A DNA stretch of 64,000 nucleotides from Malania oleifera (lineage: Eukaryota > Streptophyta > Magnoliopsida > Santalales > Ximeniaceae), in contig NC_080418.1 of assembly GCF_029873635.1 (NCBI RefSeq), forward strand, positions 8,876,562 to 8,940,561, in the 5' to 3' direction. Made by a program: the position numbers and the translations under genes. Below the pieces are notes generated by a model. That model worked only from the letters and a program-made list of their open reading frames with translations. It was not told the origin of the DNA and did no database searches. Below, one piece after another: positions 55,461 through 64,000 of the stretch (positions are counted from its first letter, which is position 1; each line of letters begins with the position of its first letter).

Positions 55461-57240
55461 GTGAGTTTCATTTTCTATATTGCTTTCCCTCCTTTGGCTT
55501 CTTTAACTTTTTGCACTGTGAAAAAGAGGTGAGAACTAGAAAATAATTTTGTGTGAATGAGTGAAGAGTCTGAAAAGCTCATAAGAGTTGCCCATTCGAA
55601 ATTATACTAAATGTGCGAGGAAGAGAAGCTGATTGACATCTGGTCTCTGAAAGTGAGAGCACCAAAATCACTTCAACTTCACCTGTTGTGACAATCTGTT
55701 CATTGCATCTAGAGCAAGAACATCATTGCAAAAATTTACGGCATATAGGTGTCATGTAAATGCAATATTTGCATTGGTTTTTGAAGTAAAAAAATCAACT
55801 GATAAAATAAATCAACAGGGTTCGGCTATGAATCTAACTCAATGAGAATGTTGAAGAGTTTCTTTTTCCTGATAGAAGAATGATGAGGTCTTGACGAATT
55901 AGTAGAAGACAAATGAAAGTGAGTGCGGAATAGAGTTATGAACTATAAATCTGTCTGCAGTTAGTAGAGTGCTGTAAAAGATCAGCGTTCCTTCGCTCTC
56001 CACTCTCTTTTTATATGTGTGTTTCCTTCCCTCTGGTAGGAATGTTCAGTTTATTTTGCTAACTATTAGGCTATATTGTCATCTCTTTGGTAGTACATGG
56101 TTGCAAATTGTTAATTAGATTTTTTTATATGTATTTGTTGGTTAATTATTATTGTTATTGTTGTTATTGCAGCCTTTTGTTTGGAAACTTCTCTTTTTAT
56201 CTCTATATGTTATCCCCACTACAGTGGTTATCAGTTAGATGTTTAACTAAGACTATTTTGGCATTTGAAGAAGGGATTATTGTTGAGTCTGTAAATCATC
56301 CTCAATTTTGCTAGGCCTATGGTCCCAGGGGCTGTAAAGAAAGAAAATATAAATAGATGTATTGTCCTGGGCAGTGGAAACAAAGTTGAGAAGGGGTTAC
56401 ATTAATGTGTACATGGCCCCTTTTGTAAACTAGGTGCTGAGGATCGTTAGAAAGACAGATACTGAAAAATGTGTCTGACTGGATCATGTAAATTAAGAGA
56501 GTCTTAGTGTAGGACAACATAAAGGAACAATGACTCTCTGGAGCACCTTAAGTCTAAGAGTAGTTTGCTGAGTCCTTAGTGAGAACAGAGATCGTGGGCA
56601 TTTCCTTCAGAATAGGAAATTTAATGTTGCTAATCTCCTAGTTGAGGGGTATCCGGTATCCTTTAGAGATGAGTGGTTGATCACATTATTTTGGTGATTG
56701 GTAAGGAGTCTAAGGACTAATGAGGATTTTGGATGTCCTGTTGACTATGATTCTGTAAATCATGTTTATTTGAGATTTCTATTGAGTATGTTCTGGTCTT
56801 GTTGACTTTTAAAATTAGGAAATATGGTGTTATAGTAAATGGCTAGATTTGTAATGTATTGTGGTGATAGTTTTAAGTCTCCTGATCAAATTACTGACCT
56901 GTGCATTCAAATGTAATTTTAAAACCAAAATAATGAACTAAAGTTTTAATGATCCTTCCGTTAATCCACTAAATAATGTTAGACAACTGAAAAGAAAAAA
57001 GAAAGGAAAATCAGGGTTGTGGCATATATATAAGAATAACATAGAAGCTGAGGGGGTGTTTGATAAAATTAAGCTTTAAGTTCTGGATGCTGGTTGTAGT
57101 TCTGTGAATTGGGTTATGAATATTGTTGGAATTGTCTATGAATCTGAATGCTGAATTTTTAAAATCATTTGGTTACTAACCAATGGTGTTATTTAAAATT
57201 TAAAATACTAAAATAGGGTAAAATCAGAAACTATTTACAA
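55461..57240. other. long stretch after the mS34-like exons, no gene recognised
   Basis: It could be intron 2 of the mS34-like gene. AT-rich, with only short frames and no domain that I recognise. No transposon ends were identified. Confidence 0.4.
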
Positions 57241-57257
57241 ATACGGGGCAATCCACA

Positions 57258-57435
57258 TCAAGAAGATGCAGCAGCCCTAGGCCCCACCATTGCAACAATC
57301 TGAGATGGGGATGGTACTGAAGCAGCTGAGTTAGGAATCACTGGTGACGGCTCCAAGCAAGGGGAAGATGGAGGAAACTGATCTAGTTGTTGACGTTCTT
57401 GGCGGTGGTGGTGGGTGGCTCTTGAGAGCAGTTGT
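57258..57435 (-). pseudogene. possible C-terminal coding remnant, unknown protein
   Basis: The minus strand has an open stretch with coding-like base use, rich in Pro and Ser and ending before a TGA at 57260-57258: RQERQQLDQFPPSSPCL, then AASVPSPSQIVAMVGP and RAAASS. I do not recognise the protein and see no convincing exons adjoining it. It could be a chance frame in a GC-richer patch. Confidence 0.2.
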
Positions 57436-58013
57436 GAGGTACATTACAAGGTTTGCCACTACGCTGTAGTACACAAATTGCTCTGTCATTTCTATGAATG
57501 CATATACAAAAGAGAAAATTAAGTTTGAGAAATTAAAGTGAAATGGGTCAGAGAGTTGAAAATTGGATTTAGGAATTTAAATGAAATGGGTCGGAGAATT
57601 GAAAATTGATATTGAGAGATTGAAATGAAATGTGTTAGAGAATTAAGGAGTCGGGGAATTATAAATGATGAAAATGGCAGATTTCTAGTCACCCTTGTTG
57701 GGATTTTGGTGGAGGAAAGAGATGACCCTCTTGAGCTCGCTCTTGTTCTGTACTTCTGTGCTTCATTTTTGTGAATACTCGTGAGCTCATGAAGATGATG
57801 AAACAGAGTTTTATCTTTCAACTTTCAAATTAAATTTCCATATTTCATGATGCGCAAGCATAACCTGACCCATGGTTCCATCGACCCCAAGCAGCTGTAC
57901 CTCTGTGCCTCTCCACAGTTCATAGTCACCACACATGTGCAAATGCCCTTCCTACAAACACACAGACACACTAGGGAAGCAAAAAAATAAGAGCGCAGGT
58001 GGGAGAGGCACAA

Positions 58014-58518
58014 TGGTGGAGCTAAGAAAAGAAAATGAGAATCCTTGGCTCCCCTTTTGCTCAGGTTTCTATGGCTATCCCATCACTTGCTACGATGGAG
58101 ACCCATTGTGTCCCACAACAGGAGAGACCATGACCCTGTTCTTTTCAGTGAGCCTTCAATGAGGTGTAGCCAGCTTCAGAACCCTACTTCATTCTTCACT
58201 CAGGCCTCCATTGTTTTTTGGAAACTGAAAGCTGGTCGGGGCTCCTCTAGCATCAAACACATATTCTAGCCCGCGGCAAAGAGGACTAAACCATCAATTC
58301 GGCATAAGTTCCCTTGCCTGCTCATGCTTACCCTCATCATCCTTCTCCTCTCCTTTGTTGGTCACCTTTTCATCGCCTTCACTGTCCTGAATGGCCTTTG
58401 CTGCATTGGGGACAAATGCAAGACTTATTTACGTGGGCCTGAGCTGTCTGCATCTTTAAGATGCAGATTGCCCCAAATTTGTAAGAAGTTTCAAGTCTAT
58501 CTTATTTTGGTATGTTAA
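58014..58518 (+). pseudogene. unrecognised coding-like region with a membrane-type segment
   Basis: From the ATG at 58014 (MVELRKENENPWLPFC) the base composition looks coding, but the frame stops at 58160. Another frame continues through SMRCSQLQNPTSFFTQ and, after a TAG near 58269, a basic stretch (AAKRTKPSIRHKFPCLL). A strongly hydrophobic run follows (LTLIILLLSFVGHLFIAFTV, about 58327-58386). A basic patch before a hydrophobic segment looks like the N-terminus of a type II membrane protein, for instance a Golgi enzyme. I cannot name a family. Probably a broken gene or processed fragment. Confidence 0.3.
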
Positions 58519-59279
58519 ATTTTAAATAACATATTTTTTTGGAAAAAACTTATTGATAATGGATATAAGGTAGGATTTGGGAGATAAGGATAAGCGTGCA
58601 TGGAGTACTATGAAATTTACAATTTTTTAGGGGCAAAATCGTTTGACAGAGCCTATGAGTGGATTTCTTATCTAAGTGGGAAAATCTCTAGTTGAGAATT
58701 CAGCATCAATTAAGAGGATTACCTAACAAGACTGGTTCATTGAATTTTAGATCATGAAGAACACAACCTTTATCAAGAGGCAGTTAAATGAAAAGAAATG
58801 GGACTTCAAATTGATGCAATTTATTGGTGCGCATAAGCTAGAAGTAGCAATGAGGTAACATTGAGATTAGGGTGGTCCTTTATTGTTCGTGTTCAAGCAA
58901 ACTAAAGTCTTTATTAAGGTCATTTTCATAATTTAAGAGGTAGTTTGGAGTTACCACGATGATACGTTGAAGCTTCCACAATGATTTTTGTAGTTCCAAT
59001 AAATTTTAATCTTGTATTCATATCACCTATGTAGTTTCCTAATATTAGTTGTATTAGGTATGGAGATATGCTATATGTTTCTATTTTCTAATTGGTTTTG
59101 AGCCTATTGTGGTCATGCAATGACAGAATTTAGTAGAGAAAATAAAAAATTTCCATCTATTTGAGAGTTGTTTGAGAGCTCCTTTGTGGTGATTCTAAAG
59201 TTCATTTGATGATGTTGATTCTTTTAAACTTCTATCAGGTGTAGATTTTTAGGTTTGATCTGTCCTATTCACTCCCCCA
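58519..59279. other. intergenic, nothing recognised
   Basis: AT-rich with no supported gene or repeat. Confidence 0.4.
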
Positions 59280-59309
59280 AAAAAGACACACGTGTTGACA
59301 AACATAGAC

Positions 59310-59322
59310 TCCTCTCTCTCTA

Positions 59323-59360
<38 letters not shown>
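59310..59360. repeat. (CT)n microsatellite
   Basis: A CTCTCT run interrupted twice (TAT, CCC). Confidence 0.95.
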
Positions 59361-59364
<4 letters not shown>

Positions 59365-59612
59365 ATACAAATGTGCACGCACATGCACTCACATCCCACC
59401 CTAAGTCACATTTCTCATGTTTTCGCCTAAAGTTTGAGTTCTTATAGGGTTTGCAGTTTCAGCTTTAAAACTTAGAAATGTAACCTTGTAAAACTGATTT
59501 CTCTACAAAATATGGTTTAGAAAACTTTAATACTTGGTTTTATTGCGTCGATACTTTGGAACAATGACTAAACTTGGTAACCAAGGCATGAAGTGGTCGT
59601 ACAAAAAAATCA

Positions 59613-59875
59613 GTAAGGGCATGTTCAGTTGTGGGAAACAATTTTTCATTTTCCATTTTCAGTTTTTTTGAAGAATTACAAAAATGGCAAACCATTTTCT
59701 AGTTTTCCAAAATTTATGTAGAAAATCTGAAAAACAATAAAAAAATTATTTTTTTAGAATTTCTATACAAATATTGGAAAATTTGAAAATAAGATGCCAT
59801 TTTGTAATTTTGTTTTGAAAATTTGGAAATGGAAAATAAGATTATTTTCCACAAGTAAAAGGACTCTTAAGGTTT
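59613..59875. mobile_element. small MITE-like element
   Basis: The ends are imperfect inverted repeats: TAAGGGCATGTTCAGTTGTG at the left and CACAAGTAAAAGGACTCTTA at the right. The interior is A/T-rich with TTTTCCAAAATTT words, giving hairpin potential. TAA next to TTA at the ends would fit a 3-bp target of Tourist/PIF type. Assignment is tentative. Confidence 0.4.
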
Positions 59876-59914
59876 TTTGTCCATAATAGTATCTACCATG
59901 AAGGAGACCCTTAA

Positions 59915-60076
59915 TCCAATGGTAAGGCTGTCACACTCAAACTAGAAGGTCACACGTTCAAGTTAGGGAAACAGCCTCTCTAGTTGTGAAGGTAAGGCTG
60001 CACAGATCACGCCCTCCCCAAACCCCCATTAAGGTGGGAGCTTTGTGAATTGGAAGTGGCATTTTTTTTTTTTTTA
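59915..60076 (+). mobile_element. Au-like tRNA-derived SINE
   Basis: The 5' part has a tRNA-like head (CCAATGGTAAGGCTGTCA, then a B-box-like GGTCACACGTTCAAGTT). The 3' part reads GGTAAGGCTGCACAGATCAC, CCCTCCCCAAACCCCC, GGGAGCTTTGTG and ends in a T run (60062-60075). This layout and T-rich tail are those of the plant Au SINE family. The copy looks old. Confidence 0.7.
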
Positions 60077-61422
60077 AATAATAATAATATGAACCAAGAA
60101 AGCTGTTTTTATCGTAAAGTTAGAAAAAAGTGCTTACCCTTTGTCCCAATTGCCGAAAAGTTATCATAGTAGATGTCATAATGTTTTCTTTAAAATCGTG
60201 GAACAAAATACAAAATTTGGAGGAAAGGATGCAAGAAAAAGGGAAAAAAAATATGGTGTAGCCAGAACAAAACCCATGACCTGAAAGATTTACCCACCTA
60301 ACCAAATTGGCCGTCTTGATTCTCATCTTGACTAACCTAAACCTAAATCCTCACCCTACCGACTCAAACATAAAAGGCCAACTTGCCCGACCCATCTTGG
60401 TGATTCAAACCTACCTCCACCACATGTCGAATTGAGGATAACTTAAACTTAGTTTTGAATATAGGTACAGTTGGATGGTACTGCAAAGGATAGGAGCCTC
60501 CATTTGGTTTCTGTTTATTGTGGAAAACTTATGCTTGGGTCTATTAATAGATAATAAGGTGAGGTAGATGAGTTCGTTGAAAGTTAAGGAGTTAAAAGAA
60601 TATTTATGACAGATATGTAGCTAGAGAGAGATCAATTAGGGAAGAATTTCCATCAGTTCTAGGATCACTAGTTGTAGATGCATGCTGTTGAACATCGCTA
60701 CAGTTGATCTAGTGATTGATCATATCAGACAAAACAAGCACTGAACGGTAGGGACAGATACTAAGAAGAGGGAGTTTATGTGATATCATGTTTACAAACT
60801 TGATTGATAGGGATTAATTTTAACATATTCTTATTTTTTTGCTGCGAAATTTTAACATATTCCTTAGATACAACTATTTTGCTTCAATTATCTGTATGGG
60901 ATAGATGTGGTTGGGATGTTGAGCTCAGAGGATGCAATGGGGAGTGGTTTTGGAACTTTGTGGTTGAAGTTTGCCTACTAAGACTCCAAGTGAAAGTTCA
61001 TGAGATGGCAGCAAGACTCAATATGCTTTGTTTAAAACCATGGGGTAGTTAAATGAATTGTTCATGAAATGAAATATAGTTGGAGTGGAATAGGTTGATA
61101 AGAACGGAAAAATTTTGCATATTTTGCTATTTCATCAGCTCTGTTCAATCATGAAGATTTTTTCGTCCTCTTGACTTTCCCCATACCCATCGTACCCTTA
61201 CAGGATGAAACATAGAATCTTGCATTTGTGGGAACTGTCTGATAGTAAAAACAAATGACAATGTTCTAAGATTGTCCAAGTTGAAGGGTCACATGCACAA
61301 AGTGTATGTTGGAAAGGATGTTTTTTTGGCTGGAAAAGATATGATGATTGATGACGCATGCTAATGTAAAGTGTGGCTCTAAATAGAGTAGATTTGAGTA
61401 GAATTTTTGTGAATAATCCTAT
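60077..61422. other. intergenic, nothing firmly recognised
   Basis: Short frames only, on both strands; none has a recognisable domain. Confidence 0.4.
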
Positions 61423-62920
61423 GGTGTCGTTTGGTTTGTGGGATCTAAGATATTCCCATGAAATGGCATTTGTGGGAGTCTAGTTCCAAGGAATGAGAAG
61501 CTTGCCTCATGGGATATGTTTGTTTGTTCACTTTTTAAGATTCCCAGGAATTTTACAGGATGTTTCTGGTTCAATGTGGGAATCTTGGCAGGTATTTTAA
61601 AAAATTACCATTATTCCCTTGAGATGTGTATGAACAATATATGAAGAATAATAATATTTTTAGCAAAAAATCCCACTAAGAATAATACCAAATTAAATCC
61701 ATGTTCTAAGAGTTTCAACCATTATAAAAAAAAAAAAAAATTCAACACATAATAATCCAAATGTCCAATTAACCAAAAATAATGGGGGCAATATAGTCTC
61801 AAAATTTCAACCATCATGTTATATTATTATAACATAAAAATGATAGTACTTTCATTTATTATTAATTTCTACTTCTATGATTGTGATACTTTACTATTGC
61901 AACCCCTTGCAAGATGCCCAATTGGCGAAGGTCTAGACCATAGATACCAGAAACGCTAGCGCCCTAGCAAACCACAGATTGGTACAAGCTGACTAAAACA
62001 TGGGACATCCTCGTACAAGAATGCAAAATCTGACAATTCAAAGTTCTAATCCAAAGTATGTTGGCTTTGGTTGCTTGAAGGGAGTTATCTTTTCGGAGGT
62101 TCAGCTAGAGTGGAGGAATCTTTTGCTCTGATTTTTTCCATTTTTTGTTTTATTAGTTTATATTTTCTGGATTAGTCCAGAATTTTAACGGGAGAAGTCT
62201 TTTTCTTCTTTTTGTAAATTATTCTTTTATAAATGAAATCTCCTCTTTTGTTATATATAAAAAAATTCAATATTTTTCACATAACATATTTTTTCTTAGT
62301 TGAGGTGGAGAATTCTGCACTATAATTCTGTTTTCAACCATTATTAATCTATTTTGACGAAAGAAAATCTCATTAAGATTTAGAAACCCCTCAACAACTG
62401 TTCCAAGATATACAAGTGTCATTACATATTTTTTAACATCTCTGTAAGTATGCTGATAATATCTCTATGATCATGTTCTGGTTCTTTGAAGCAAAAGTAT
62501 TTGTTATTGATCATGGGTTCATATCATGTACCTACTTACGTGGATGAGGGTGGGAATTGAAGGATGGCTCTTCCACCCCATGGAGTGGTCAGGCCTTGAA
62601 AGGATCCTGGATACGACTAATTATTGAAAAAAAAAACATTATTATAAATACAATAATAGCGAGTAATAATTTTAGAATATGGGGGCGTTAATGCTCGCTA
62701 AAATATTGTGGCAGTTTAGTGACTTTAGTCCCAAAAATGGGATACCATGGGAATGGGATCCCCATAAAACTTACCATCAAGGGATTCCCATGTTTTATGG
62801 AATCCTTCATTCTGAGGATGTGAAATTACCGCCACAGCTGTGAAGTAAACGTGGGAATGGGATGCCATGCACATAGGATTTGTGGGAATTTTGAAAGATG
62901 CTGTGAACCAATGGGCCTAA
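61423..62920. mobile_element. possible non-autonomous DNA transposon with inverted ends
   Basis: The left end region (GTCGTTTGGTTTGTGGGATC, ATGAAATGGCATTTGTGGG) and the complement of the right end region (GGCCCATTGGTTCACAGC and a GCAT...CCCA stretch near 62860) resemble each other in order. The interior contains a LINE- or SINE-like tail near 62200-62275 (TTTTATAAATGAAATCTCC before an A run) and a small A-tailed unit at about 62510-62640. Ends and family are uncertain. Confidence 0.3.
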
Positions 62921-63189
62921 CTGGTTACCCCCCACCCCCACACCCAAACACCCCCCAACCAAAAAAAAAAAAAAGAAGGAAAAATAACATATTTCCTCTT
63001 TCTCCAGCCTTGATGAAAGTACCAAGATTAGTCTCTTGTTATGTATAATTGTAGAAATGCATGGAAGAAATGATCTTTGTGAATATCTTGTGCAAACTTT
63101 ACATGGTATTTTGAACTATCCTTTTTTTCCTAGTGAAAAATATTATGCAAGCTCTTTTCATTCCCATATTCCCATGGTATTTTGTATTA

Positions 63190-63426
63190 CAATAACAACA
63201 ACAACAAAACCAAGTCTTAAGTCCCACTAGGTAGAGTTAGTTACATGAATTCTTTTCCGCCAATTTATGCGATCGTTGACAATTTCTTTAGACAAATTCA
63301 GGGTTATTAAATCCTTACTCACTATCTCATTCCAAGTTATTTTAGGTCTACTCCTACCCCTTCGATTACCCCTCACAACAATTGACCCACCTTTCCTAAG
63401 TGGCGCGTTATGTGGCCTATGTTGCT
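63190..63426 (-). mobile_element. 3' end of an RTE-type LINE, minus strand
   Basis: The minus strand has an almost uninterrupted frame typical of the RTE ORF C-terminus: RPHNAPLRKGGSIVVRG, RRGRSRPKITWNEIVSKDL, NDRINWRKRIHVTNS, a stop where a Pro/Trp-rich motif is expected, then WDLRLGFVVVV. The 3' end is a short (ACA)n tract at 63191-63209 (plus strand), as RTE elements end in simple repeats. Only the last 230 bp is present, a strong 5' truncation. Confidence 0.8.
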
Positions 63427-64000
63427 GTTAGGGATTTATACTGAAAGACATGCTTTATCTAATCAGTTTTAGCATTTATTAATAACTTCAGTTTTTCCAC
63501 TTTAATGAGAATCTTTGTGAGCAATGTTTGCCTAACATTATTTATTTAATGATTATGCATGTGTGTCTTTTATTCTATATAGTAGGTGATCTAGTGTGTA
63601 GAGTACGACTTATACACAGAAGATTAGATCATCAGTTTTAATAGAATATAAGTTTATTGTTCACAGTCTTAAATGAAATTGGACACACCATTGGTAGGAC
63701 TGTAGCACAAGATTTTAATAGGTCTGTCTTGACTATTGGGAATGGTACAGTTCCAACTCTTTGTGCTAGTACACTTTGTGCGTATTGAACAGGACCTTCT
63801 TGGGGTAATTGTTTTTATACTGATTATATAAAACAATTAATACCTCATGGTTATTATGAGTGCTTATGCTCTTAATCCTGATATGATTATTGGACACGTG
63901 CATATAGTGTTTATTACTTTGATTCATAGAAGAGTGAGATTCTTTATGGGTCAAAATACTCAGTGAGTTGAGTGATGACATTATGTGTATGGTGAACATT
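63427..64000 (+). mobile_element. possible start of an LTR at the window edge
   Basis: TGTTAGGGATTTATACTG at 63427 has the TGTTAG-type start seen in many plant LTRs. The following AT-rich, gene-free sequence continues to the window end. The second end is not in view, so this is only a suggestion. No other feature is seen here. Confidence 0.25.

Noticed and set aside
59915-60076. tRNA gene
   Set aside because: A- and B-box-like words are present but no cloverleaf can be drawn, and the T-rich tail and Au-type 3' part mark a SINE.

Overview
This is nuclear DNA from a plant, most likely a eudicot. It is AT-rich and carries a three-exon beta-tubulin gene with ordinary plant splice sites. Most of the rest is Ty1/copia and Ty3/gypsy LTR retrotransposons, LINEs, a tRNA-derived SINE and MITE-like elements. 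No species is named because the sequence alone does not support one. There are no bacterial, organellar or CRISPR features.

Positions 1 to about 44,815 are one deeply nested retrotransposon stack that can be unpicked from matching target-site duplications (TSDs). The outer layer is the 3' half of a copia element (gag remnant, spacer and LTR, 1-5482). A copia-type solo LTR (5483-44625) holds two further insertions. One is a solo LTR (6494-10343), itself split by a minus-strand solo LTR (7778-9786). The other is a two-LTR SIRE/Maximus-like copia element (10556-43879, TSD TATTA). That element was in turn hit three times: by gypsy element 1 in gag (13300-25228, itself carrying solo LTRs 14634-15459 and 19532-21902), by gypsy element 2 in RT (28459-38026), and by a minus-strand solo LTR in the 3' spacer (39332-41867). 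None of the elements has an intact polyprotein. Gypsy element 1 has lost most of its capsid, gypsy element 2 has lost its reverse transcriptase, and the copia element is broken by stops and insertions.

The stack ends about 670 bp before the start codon of the one clearly intact gene, a beta-tubulin (45490-47524, three exons, 445 residues). A tandem duplication lies in its 3' flank. Further right are a decayed gypsy LTR, a hAT-like MITE and a very long imperfect hairpin (51214-54878) with a minus-strand L1-type LINE in its left arm. Two exons resembling mitochondrial ribosomal protein mS34 follow (55141-55460), with an apparent frameshift and no 3' exons found. The last 8 kb is gene-poor and holds a SINE, MITE-like repeats, a 3' fragment of an RTE-type LINE and possibly the start of another LTR at the window edge.

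The points most worth a second look are these. The gypsy LTRs share a conserved block that looks like a branch point and 3' splice site, paired with strong donors, which suggests introns in the LTR leader. Several unrelated LTR families carry arrays of short motifs in U3 upstream of the TATA box. The two gypsy elements and the L1 LINE share a 3'-end sequence. The giant hairpin is a plausible small-RNA source.
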